Part shown: positions 5,983 through 12,258 of the stretch, piece after piece
Numbering within the stretch: position 1 is the first letter of the stretch
Layout of the letters: the number at the start of each line of letters is the position of its first letter
Source: a virus
Virus record (IMG/VR): IMGVR_UViG_3300035670_001223
Span: 1-24,112 of that record
DNA: 24,112 bases
Strand: one strand, 5' to 3'
Translations under genes and position numbers: made by a program
Notes under the pieces: generated by a model
The model's database searches: none
What the model saw: only the letters and a program-made list of their open reading frames with translations
Told to the model about the DNA's origin: nothing

Positions 5983-8136
5983 ATGAAACCGTTTGACCAA
6001 ATGAGCTTTCACCCGCTCAGCGAGCAGATCGTCTCCGCGATTCGCAAGAAGACTGGCATCAACAACACCCAGTTCTACCGCATCGTGGTGGCCTCCCACC
6101 TCAGCAATATGGCTTCATCGATGAACGTGAAGCTGCGCCTGAGCCCCAAGGAGACCCAGGCGATCAACTTCTTCGGCATTGCCCTGTCAGCCTCTGGCAC
6201 CGGCAAGGACTACTCCATGAAGATCATGGAGGAGAACGTCACCAACCAGTTCGTAGAGCGTTTTCTGGAAGAGACCTTCCCGACCCACGCCGAGGACAAC
6301 CTGCCGAAGCTCGCGGTCAAACGAGCTGCCCGCAAAGCCAGTGACCCTGACACAGAGCTGGACCTGGTTTCCACCGAGTACAAGCGGCTCGGTCCCCCGG
6401 TCTATGCCTTCGACGGGGCCACCATCGCGGCGGTGCGGCAGTTCCGCCACAAGCTGCTGATGGCCAACCTGGGTGCCCTGAACATGCAGGTCAATGAGAT
6501 TGGCGCCAACCTGCTCTCCAAGCAGGACGAGCTCAAGGCATTCATCGAGCTCTACGACGGCAAGATCAAAACCAGCCTGACTAAGAACACCCAGGACAAC
6601 GCCCGCAACGAGGAGATCATCGGCAACGTCCCCACCAACATGCTGCTGTTTGGCACCCCGGCCATGCTGCTGCAGACCGGTTCCAAGCTGGAGGAGAACT
6701 TCCACCAGTTCCTGGAGACCGGCTATGCCCGTCGCTGCTTCTTCGCCTACTACACCGGCAAGGGTGACCAGACCCAAGCCAAGCTCACTCCTGAAGAGGA
6801 GCTGAAGCAGCGGTTCGATACCAACACCGACACCTTCCTGGAAGACATCTCAGAGCATTTCGCCAACCTGGCTGACCTGATGTATGCCCACTCCGAGATC
6901 ATCGTCCCCGAGGCCGTGTTGCTGGAGTCGATCCGCTACAAGCAGTCCTGCGAGGAGCGCGCCTCCGACTTCCGTGAGCACCAGATCGTGCTGCAGCAGG
7001 AGATGAAGAATCGGCACTACAAGATGCTCAAGCTGGCCGGGGCCTACGCCTTTGTCGACGGCTCTCCGGAAGTCACCCTGGATCACCTGGAGAACGCCAT
7101 CAAGCTGGCCGAGGAATCGGGAAAGTGCTTCCGCAACATCACCATCCAGGAGAAGCCCTACGAGAAGCTGGCACGCTACATCGCCAGTGTCGGGGATGAC
7201 CTGACCCACGCCGATCTGGATGCCGCACTCCCCTTCTACCCGAAGGTCGCAGGCCAACGGTCGGACATGCTGCAGATGGCCACAGCATTCGGCTACCGCA
7301 ACAACATCATCATCAAGAAGGCCTTCAACGACGGGATCGAGTTCCTCCGGGGTGAGACCCTGCAGAAGACCAACCTGGAGAAGATGGTGGTGGCCTACTC
7401 GACTGACATCGCCACAGGCTACCGCAACGAGCACGCCCCCTGGGACGAGTTGCACAAGCTCACCCAGGCCCAGGGCATGCACTGGATCAACCACCACGTC
7501 CATGGCGGCCACCGTCAGGAGGACAACATCATCCCCGGCTGTAACATGCTGGTCTTCGATGTGGATGGCACGGCCCCGCTGCACACAGCCAAGATGCTGC
7601 TCGAGGGCTACAAGGCGCTGTTCTACACCACCAAGCGCCACCAGCAGGATGGCCAGGATCGCTTCCGCATCATCCTACCCACCAACTTCAACCTCAACCT
7701 GGATGCCAAGGACTTCAAGGAGTTCTACCGGAACGTGATGGACTGGCTTCCCTTCGAGGTGGACGAGGCCTGCGGTCAGCGTGCCCGTAAGTGGTTGGCC
7801 CACTCCTTCCACCATGAGTACACCGATGGTGAGCTTTTCGACGTGCTGCCCTTCATCCCGAAGACCAGCAAGAACGACGAGCGTAAGAAGGTGCTCGAGA
7901 CCCAGCAGCATCACGACAACCTCGAGCGGTGGGTACTGAACAACAGCGGCGACGGTAACCGTAACAACATGCTGCTGCGCTACGCCATGATCCTGGTCGA
8001 TGCCGGTTTCCATGAGACCGAGATTCGCCACCGGGTGATGGACCTCAACGCCAAGATGCCTGACAAGCTCGATGAAGTGGAGATCCTCAGCACCATTATG
8101 GTCAGCGTGACCAAGGCAGTGGCCAAGCGTCCGTAG
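5983..8136 (+). CDS. Helicase-primase: N-terminal DUF3987-like ATPase, C-terminal archaeo-eukaryotic-type primase
   Basis: This 717-residue protein appears to have two parts. Near the N-terminus is a P-loop, ALSASGTGKD (67-76), inside a DUF3987/YfjI-like ATPase region reaching to about residue 390. The C-terminal part carries the signatures of an archaeo-eukaryotic primase: the metal-binding LVFDVDG (523-529, D526 and D528), TTKRHQ (549-554, H553), DRFRIILP (559-566), and VDEACGQRARKW (593-604, possible third acidic residue D594). It would make primers and move along DNA at the phage fork. The usual phage order is primase first and helicase second; here it appears reversed. AGGAGA overlaps the preceding stop codon and gives a clear start. 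By position it corresponds to the primase-type core gene (gp42 region) of N4-like phages, from memory. Confidence 0.85.
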   Translation: MKPFDQMSFHPLSEQIVSAIRKKTGINNTQFYRIVVASHLSNMASSMNVKLRLSPKETQAINFFGIALSASGTGKDYSMKIMEENVTNQFVERFLEETFPTHAEDNLPKLAVKRAARKASDPDTELDLVSTEYKRLGPPVYAFDGATIAAVRQFRHKLLMANLGALNMQVNEIGANLLSKQDELKAFIELYDGKIKTSLTKNTQDNARNEEIIGNVPTNMLLFGTPAMLLQTGSKLEENFHQFLETGYARRCFFAYYTGKGDQTQAKLTPEEELKQRFDTNTDTFLEDISEHFANLADLMYAHSEIIVPEAVLLESIRYKQSCEERASDFREHQIVLQQEMKNRHYKMLKLAGAYAFVDGSPEVTLDHLENAIKLAEESGKCFRNITIQEKPYEKLARYIASVGDDLTHADLDAALPFYPKVAGQRSDMLQMATAFGYRNNIIIKKAFNDGIEFLRGETLQKTNLEKMVVAYSTDIATGYRNEHAPWDELHKLTQAQGMHWINHHVHGGHRQEDNIIPGCNMLVFDVDGTAPLHTAKMLLEGYKALFYTTKRHQQDGQDRFRIILPTNFNLNLDAKDFKEFYRNVMDWLPFEVDEACGQRARKWLAHSFHHEYTDGELFDVLPFIPKTSKNDERKKVLETQQHHDNLERWVLNNSGDGNRNNMLLRYAMILVDAGFHETEIRHRVMDLNAKMPDKLDEVEILSTIMVSVTKAVAKRP

Positions 8137-8156
8137 TCAGCCACAACCCTCACGAG

Positions 8157-8191
8157 GTGCCCTCCGGGCACTCTTGCGATCAACCCTGGAA
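8157..8191 (+). repeat. Two-hairpin repeat element, copy 2
   Basis: This is the second copy of the element at 4445-4479. It has a 6-bp stem with a three-base loop (GTGCCC-TCC-GGGCAC, 8157-8171), then CGATCAACCC, then the start of a second hairpin. Two stem positions differ from copy 1 in a compensating way (A-T pair replaced by G-C), which suggests the structure is conserved. Here it is non-coding, in the leader of the MGCDIH-family gene. Confidence 0.65.
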
Positions 8192-8211
8192 GGGTCGTCG
8201 GGCCCTTCCAG
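8186..8211 (+). promoter_or_regulatory. Leader hairpin of the MGCDIH-family gene
   Basis: A perfect 9-bp stem (CTGGAAGGG at 8186-8194 with CCCTTCCAG at 8203-8211) encloses an 8-base loop. It ends 7 bases before the AAGGAG ribosome binding site of the gene starting at 8231. No T-run follows. It forms the second hairpin of the repeated element and could control message stability or translation. Confidence 0.55.
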
Positions 8212-8230
8212 TCAATCCAAGGAGTATGAG

Positions 8231-8674
8231 ATGGGATGCGACATTCACATGTTTCGGGAGGTGCGTCGGGAGGGTAAGTGGGAGTCTCTCGAGACGCCCT
8301 ACCTCGAAGACGAAGGCACCGAGGACGAGCGCCTGTACCTCGACAGCCTGTCCCTGGGCCGCAACTACTGGCTGTTCGGTCTGCTTGCCCGTGGGGTGCG
8401 CACCGAGTGGGAGTTCTCCTGGGACGCCCGGGGCCTGCCCGAGGACGTCAGTGACGTCGTCAAGCACGATTCCGATCAGTGGGACTGCGATGGCCATAAC
8501 CACAGCTGGCTCAGCCTGATCGAGCTCAAGCACAAAGCCACCGAGCTACTGATCCTCCCGGGCCAAGAGGCCCCCCAGTGCGGCGCCCTGCTGCGTGACC
8601 TGATCGACAAGATCGAGTGGCCCGCTGACGCTGCCCCGGAAGACTGCCGCGTGGTGTTCTGGTTCGACAATTAG
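8231..8674 (+). CDS. MGCDIH-family phage protein, function unknown
   Basis: This 147-residue soluble protein starts MGCDIHMFREVRREGKW and continues with GRNYWLFGLLARGVR, GLPEDVSDVV and CDGHNHSWLSL. I know this order (M-G-C-D-I-H, R-N-Y-x-L-F-x-x-L-A, G-L-P-x-D-V-S, D-G-H-x-H-S-W) as a widespread uncharacterised family in phages and bacteria. The conserved C-D-x-H at the N-terminus and D-G-H-N-H could form a metal or active site, but that is only a guess. ATG8231 is chosen over an upstream in-frame TTG because AAGGAG lies 8 bases before it and the family begins exactly at MGCDIH. It sits between the helicase-primase and the Sak4-like gene. Confidence 0.8.
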   Translation: MGCDIHMFREVRREGKWESLETPYLEDEGTEDERLYLDSLSLGRNYWLFGLLARGVRTEWEFSWDARGLPEDVSDVVKHDSDQWDCDGHNHSWLSLIELKHKATELLILPGQEAPQCGALLRDLIDKIEWPADAAPEDCRVVFWFDN

Positions 8675-8733
8675 CCGGACGTTGTTTACGGGACACCCCC
8701 GCTTCGTCCCCTCTGCTATGGAGTAATCACCGT

Positions 8734-9465
8734 ATGACCCAACAAGTCAACGACAATCTGGTGCTGCTGTGTGGCAAGTCTGCTGCAGGCAAAAGCGCCT
8801 CCCTGATGGGGCTCAAGAACCCCGAAGGCGTGATGTACCTCAACTGCGAGGCGGGTAAACGCCTCCCCTTCCGTAGTAAATTCAAAGAGTTCGTGGTCGT
8901 CGATCCCCTGCAGATCAACGAGGCCTTCGATGCGGCCGAGAACATGCCCGAGATCCACACCATCGTGGTGGACTCCCTGACCTACCTCATGGACATGTAC
9001 GAGTCCCTGTACGTGATCAACAGCACAAACTCGATGAAATCGTGGGGGGATTTTGCACAGTATTTCAAGACCATGATGCAAAGCTACGTGGCGCGCTCCT
9101 CTAAAAACGTGATCTTCATTGCCCACGTTAAAGACACCCTTAATGAGTCAGAAATGGTGATGGAGACCGCCGTACCCATCAAGGGCAGCATCAAGAACAA
9201 CGGCGTCGAATCCTACTTCAGCTGCATCATCGCGGCCAAGAAGGTCAAGCTGAAGGATCTCGAGAAATACAGCTCCGAGCTGCTTACCATCACTCCCGAT
9301 GAAGAGGCACTGCAATACAAATACGTCTTTCAAACTAAGCTTACGAAGGACACAGTCAACGAGCGCCTGCGTGGTCCCCTTGGTCTCTGGGACAACAACG
9401 AGACTTACATTGATAATAATATGCAGCTCGTTTTGGATCGACTTCACGAGTACTACAATGGCTGA
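8734..9465 (+). CDS. Sak4-like RecA-type ATPase (recombination)
   Basis: This 243-residue P-loop ATPase has Walker A LCGKSAAGKSAS (12-23) and Walker B HTIVVDSLTYL (75-85, D80), followed by a sensor-like KNVIFIAHV (124-132). Short RecA/Rad51-like proteins of this shape in phages are called Sak4 and promote single-strand annealing or strand exchange together with a phage SSB. The SSB gene lies one gene downstream, which agrees. GGAG is about 10 bases before the start. GC content falls visibly in the second half of the gene, from about position 9000, at the side next to the homing endonuclease. The gene's last 8 bases overlap the endonuclease start. It may correspond to gp44 of N4, from gene order. 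Confidence 0.8.
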   Translation: MTQQVNDNLVLLCGKSAAGKSASLMGLKNPEGVMYLNCEAGKRLPFRSKFKEFVVVDPLQINEAFDAAENMPEIHTIVVDSLTYLMDMYESLYVINSTNSMKSWGDFAQYFKTMMQSYVARSSKNVIFIAHVKDTLNESEMVMETAVPIKGSIKNNGVESYFSCIIAAKKVKLKDLEKYSSELLTITPDEEALQYKYVFQTKLTKDTVNERLRGPLGLWDNNETYIDNNMQLVLDRLHEYYNG

Positions 9466-10015
9466 GTTCACCCTGAGTTCCCACGCAAAAGACCTTACAG
9501 GCGTCCGCTTTGGAAGCCTGGTCGCCATTAAGCCCCTGGGTAAGAAGGGGAGAAATGTCCTGTGGGAGTTCTTGTGTGACTGCGGCTCTTCTTACACGTC
9601 AGAGGGGTGCTGGGTGACTGCGCAAAAACGCAAAGCAACCAACCCCTTGGCGCCTAGTTGTGGTTGCCTTAATCGGCGCACCACAAAGGAACTTCGCCTG
9701 ACCCATGGCTTCTCAAAGCACCCATTATTTTGGGTTTGGGTAGCCATGCGGGAAAGATGTTACAACCCAAATCACCCTGACTACTCCAAGTACGGAGCGA
9801 AAGGGGTGACTATCTGCAATAGCTGGAAAGACGATGCAGGCGCCTTCATCAATTGGGCGTTAACTAACGGGTGGCAAAAAGGACTGCATCTGGATAAAGA
9901 CATCCTTTCCTACGCCCAAGGAATCGTCCCCACATACAGCCCCACTACATGCCAGTTTATAACCCCCGCTGAGAATAGTAGGGCCACGTGGGGCTGGTTA
10001 GAAAAGAACACCTAA
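9458..10015 (+). CDS. HNH-type homing endonuclease, free-standing
   Basis: This 185-residue protein has the order of a known phage family. It starts with LTGVRFGSLVAIKPLGKKGR and an N-terminal zinc-binding region (CDCG, then SCGC). Next comes the HNH half with LTHGFSKHPLFWVW, MRERCYNPNHPDYSKYG and VTICNSWKDD, ending in LDKDI and YSPTTCQFITPAENSR. Such enzymes cut DNA at a site lacking their own gene and spread by repair. GC is about half, clearly lower than most of the window, which marks a late arrival. ATG9458 overlaps the preceding stop by 8 bases; the longer frame upstream lies inside the ATPase gene and is not conserved. No intron or intein is visible, so it is free-standing between two replication genes. 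Confidence 0.85.
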   Translation: MAEFTLSSHAKDLTGVRFGSLVAIKPLGKKGRNVLWEFLCDCGSSYTSEGCWVTAQKRKATNPLAPSCGCLNRRTTKELRLTHGFSKHPLFWVWVAMRERCYNPNHPDYSKYGAKGVTICNSWKDDAGAFINWALTNGWQKGLHLDKDILSYAQGIVPTYSPTTCQFITPAENSRATWGWLEKNT

Positions 10016-10028
10016 TCCAATCCATCCC

Positions 10029-10054
10029 TGCTGCGTTATTGCAGCACTGCAGTA
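10029..10054 (+). promoter_or_regulatory. Leader of the SSB gene: hairpin and overlapping TGCA palindromes
   Basis: In the 68-base gap before the SSB gene, TGCTGC pairs with GCAGCA around the loop GTTATT (10029-10046). The same bases contain two overlapping near-copies of TAYTGCARTA: TATTGCAGCA at 10037 and CACTGCAGTA at 10045, one mismatch each. The 13-mer TGCGTTATTGCAG (10032-10044) is repeated exactly at 23111-23123, before the giant gene. It is likely a regulatory site; whether it acts as DNA or RNA is unclear. Confidence 0.5.
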
Positions 10055-10083
10055 CCTAACCTAAACCAAGAAGGAAGATCACT

Positions 10084-10830
10084 ATGTCACTGCTTTCCGG
10101 CCTCACTATCGACAACTCCATCCAGACCGAAACTGACGTCCTTGGCGGCGGCGGTCCTCTGGAATCCGGCCTCTACAAGGCCACCGTCACCCTGGCCTAC
10201 CTCCAGAAGTCCAAGGGCGGCGCCCTGGGTCTGGTCACCCACTTCAAGAGCGACCAGGGCCGCGAGTTCCGCGAGACCCTGTGGATCACATCCGGTGATG
10301 CCAAGGGCAACAAGAACTACTACGAGAAGGACGGCGAGAAGAAGTACCTGCCTGGCTTCCTGATGGCGGACGCGCTGTGCCTGCTGACCGTGGGCCGCGG
10401 CATCGCTGCCATGGACACCGAGCAGAAGGTCGTCAACGTCTACAGCTACGACGCCAAGGCCGAAGTCCCGACCAAGGTCGACATGCTGGTGGACCTGCTG
10501 GGCCAGGAGATCCTGGTCGGCCTGCTCAAGCAGACCGTGGACAAGAACGTGAAGAACGATGCCGGCGCCTACGTGCCCTCCGGTGAGAGCCGCGAGGAGA
10601 ACGTCATCGAGAAGCTGTTCCGTGCCCGCGACAACATGACCACCGCCGAGATCCGCGCCCAGGTGCCGGAAGCCACCTTCTACAAGTCCTGGGAAGAGAA
10701 GTGGGCCGGCAAGACCCGCGACCGTACCACCAAGGGTGCTGTCGCTCCGGCCCGTACCGGTGCTCCGATGGCCGGTGCTGCTGCAGGTGCCCCGGCAGCC
10801 GGCCGTCCGACCAATTCACTGTTCGGCTGA
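10084..10830 (+). CDS. Single-stranded DNA-binding protein (N4 gp45-like by position)
   Basis: This 248-residue protein has an OB-fold-like N-terminal part (ESGLYKATVTLAYLQKSKGG, LVTHFKSDQG, FRETLWITSGD), followed by a mixed region to about 205. A flexible Ala/Gly/Pro tail (about 215-243) ends in the short tip NSLFG. This layout, fold plus linker plus conserved tip, is that of an SSB. In N4 the corresponding protein coats DNA for replication and also activates virion-polymerase and late host-polymerase transcription. Codon choice is strongly biased to C/G-ending codons and the ribosome binding site is strong (AGAAGGAAG), in line with high expression. The assignment rests on architecture and gene order rather than on a motif unique to SSBs. 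Confidence 0.75.
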   Translation: MSLLSGLTIDNSIQTETDVLGGGGPLESGLYKATVTLAYLQKSKGGALGLVTHFKSDQGREFRETLWITSGDAKGNKNYYEKDGEKKYLPGFLMADALCLLTVGRGIAAMDTEQKVVNVYSYDAKAEVPTKVDMLVDLLGQEILVGLLKQTVDKNVKNDAGAYVPSGESREENVIEKLFRARDNMTTAEIRAQVPEATFYKSWEEKWAGKTRDRTTKGAVAPARTGAPMAGAAAGAPAAGRPTNSLFG

Positions 10831-10837
10831 TCGGAGT

Positions 10838-10857
10838 GGGGGCTGGCAACAGCCCCC
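10838..10857 (+). other. 8-bp stem with GCAA (GNRA) tetraloop
   Basis: GGGGGCTG (10838-10845) pairs perfectly with CAGCCCCC (10850-10857) around GCAA, a GNRA tetraloop that is unusually stable in RNA. It lies 7 bases after the SSB stop. No T-run follows. It may protect the SSB message from 3' decay or limit read-through into the resolvase gene. Confidence 0.6.
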
Positions 10858-10866
10858 TAAGCACCC

Positions 10867-10962
10867 ATGAGTGATTCGATTCTCCAGCAGTGGTACTTGA
10901 ACGCCACCCTCCTGAATGACGCCATCCAGGCCTGGCAGCTCTACGTCGAGGCGCTGGTGTGA
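10867..10962 (+). CDS. 31-residue ORF coupled to the resolvase gene
   Basis: This short ORF starts MSDSILQQWYLN and ends QLYVEALV. Its stop shares bases with the GTG start of the resolvase gene (GTGA at 10959-10962), a common arrangement for translational coupling. It fills the gap between the SSB hairpin and the resolvase, in which nothing else is coding. No strong ribosome binding site is visible before it. It is amphipathic and mostly helical in appearance. It may be a leader peptide or a small partner protein. Confidence 0.4.
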   Translation: MSDSILQQWYLNATLLNDAIQAWQLYVEALV

Positions 10963-11546
10963 AGCTGGTCGTCCTGGGCATGGACCCCAGCCTCAGCAAC
11001 TGGGGCCTGGCTCGGGGCCTGTACGACATCGACACCGGAGAGATTCGAATCCAGCGAGTAGGTGTCGTGCAGCCCACGCTCCTCGAGGGCAAGCAGGTCC
11101 GCAACAACTCCAAGGACCTGCACCGGGCCGAGCAGCTGGCTGCCGGCATCCAGAGCGCCTACCAGTTCCAGATCCAGGCCACCTTCGTGGAAGTCCCGGT
11201 GGGAAGCCAGAGCGCACGAGCGATGGCCTCCTACGGCGTCTGCGTGGGCCTCCTGGGAGGTTTGCGCGCCCAGGGGCATCCGTTCTACGAGGTCACTCCC
11301 AGCGAGGTCAAGAAGGTCGCTACAGGGCGTACCACGGCCACCAAGCGGGAGATGATCCAGTGGGCCTACGACATGCACCCGGATGCCGGCTGGCCGTTCC
11401 AGACCAAGAAAGGCAAGACCACGATCGTTGAGAGCAAGGCTGAGCACATGGCCGACGCTGTCGCCGCGATCCATGCGGGCGTGCAAACGCCCATGTTCCA
11501 GCAGATGCGCAATGCGATGCGCACCCACAACCTCATCCTTCAATAG
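10959..11546 (+). CDS. RuvC-like Holliday junction resolvase
   Basis: This 195-residue protein has the RNase H-like fold pattern of RuvC. GMDPSLSNWG contains D9, FVEVPVGSQSARA contains E78, and EHMADAVAAIHAG contains D166 (with E162 and H163). Together these are the expected acidic metal-binding residues in order. The middle has KKVATGRTTATKREM (118-132), matching the basic region of RuvC. It would cut branched DNA made during phage recombination, before packaging. The start is GTG10959, with GAGG 5 bases upstream, overlapping the stop of the 31-residue ORF; the conserved first strand (KLVVLGMDPS) requires this start rather than a later ATG. Confidence 0.85.
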   Translation: MKLVVLGMDPSLSNWGLARGLYDIDTGEIRIQRVGVVQPTLLEGKQVRNNSKDLHRAEQLAAGIQSAYQFQIQATFVEVPVGSQSARAMASYGVCVGLLGGLRAQGHPFYEVTPSEVKKVATGRTTATKREMIQWAYDMHPDAGWPFQTKKGKTTIVESKAEHMADAVAAIHAGVQTPMFQQMRNAMRTHNLILQ

Positions 11547-11555
11547 GACACCCCC

Positions 11556-11987
11556 ATGCAAATCACCCTGAAGCAGTCCCACATCGAAGCCGCCATCCGT
11601 GATTTCGTCGCCAAGGCCGGCATCACCTTCGACGTTGACGAGATCAACTTCACTGCCGGCCGCGGCAAGGATGGCCTGATCGCCACCGTCGATCTGGAAG
11701 ATCCGTTCTCCGCCATGCTCGACAAGGTGGCTGACGGCGCCCCGGCCAAGCCGAAGGCTATCCGCACCATGGAAGCCCGCGGCGAAGAGAACATCATGCC
11801 CGCGTCAGAAGCCAGTGAAGAAGAAGAGACCCCGGACCAGGCGCCCGTGAGCGAAGAGCCCGAAGCTCCGGTGCCGGCCTCCAAGAAGGAAGTCCTGGAC
11901 TCCCCCTTCGCGTCTGATGAGCCCAAGGCTGACGTCGTCGCTGCCAAAGAAGCTGCCCCCAAGGCCGGTGTGAGCCTCTTCGGCTAA
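11556..11987 (+). CDS. Acidic-tailed small protein ending in SLFG, unknown
   Basis: This 143-residue protein has a small folded N-terminal domain (about 1-55: MQITLKQSHIEAAIRDFVAK, then VDEINFTAGRGKDGLIATVDL). The rest is a long disordered acidic and Pro/Ala-rich region (about 73-135) ending in GVSLFG. The N-terminal pattern resembles short uncharacterised phage proteins that start M-x-I-T-L. The last four residues are the same as those of the SSB (SLFG), suggesting that both bind a common partner. It starts 9 bases after the resolvase stop, with a weak AGGA. No function is assigned. Confidence 0.75.
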   Translation: MQITLKQSHIEAAIRDFVAKAGITFDVDEINFTAGRGKDGLIATVDLEDPFSAMLDKVADGAPAKPKAIRTMEARGEENIMPASEASEEEETPDQAPVSEEPEAPVPASKKEVLDSPFASDEPKADVVAAKEAAPKAGVSLFG

Positions 11988-12008
11988 GCCCCGGCCCAGG
12001 AGGAGTCC

Positions 12009-12203
12009 ATGCAGGTACTCGGAGGTCTCCTCATCCTGGTGTTGATGATTGCGGTCTTGGTGGCGGGGTATTATCTGGGCATCTTCTTTGCCCTGGTTGG
12101 CGCGGCCTTGACCGCCATCGCCATCATCGTTGGTGTGTGTGTCTTCGTTGCCTACACGATCTGGGAGCTTTTCCAGGATCGTAAGAAGCGACGAAGGCGA
12201 TGA
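12009..12203 (+). CDS. Small two-helix membrane protein
   Basis: This 64-residue protein has two hydrophobic stretches (about 4-24, VLGGLLILVLMIAVLVAGYY, and about 25-52) and a strongly basic end (DRKKRRRR). The positive tail is expected to stay in the cytoplasm. A strong ribosome binding site, AGGAGGAG, lies 5 bases upstream. It is the last plus-strand gene before the terminator. Size and topology would fit a class II-type holin or a membrane-modifying early protein, but no lysis gene is adjacent, so it is left unassigned. Confidence 0.7.
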   Translation: MQVLGGLLILVLMIAVLVAGYYLGIFFALVGAALTAIAIIVGVCVFVAYTIWELFQDRKKRRRR

Positions 12204-12215
12204 GTCCCCAAACAG

Positions 12216-12243
12216 AAAGCCCCCCTCACGAGGGGCTTTTTTT
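12216..12243 (+). terminator. Intrinsic terminator at the convergence of the two strands
   Basis: AAAGCCCC (12216-12223) pairs with GGGGCTTT (12232-12239), with seven T residues at 12237-12243. An alternative pairing, CCCCT with AGGGG around CACG, is also possible. It ends the plus-strand replication block. On the minus strand the same hairpin is followed by a less pure T-rich stretch (TTTCTGTTTG), so it may also stop transcripts of the giant gene, whose stop codon is 16 bases away. Confidence 0.85.
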
Positions 12244-12258
12244 GTTTGCTGTCTCCGA

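Noticed and set aside
9458-10015. Homing endonuclease as part of a group I intron or intein
   Set aside because: The flanking genes are intact and separate, and no splice-type sequences or intein end residues are present.
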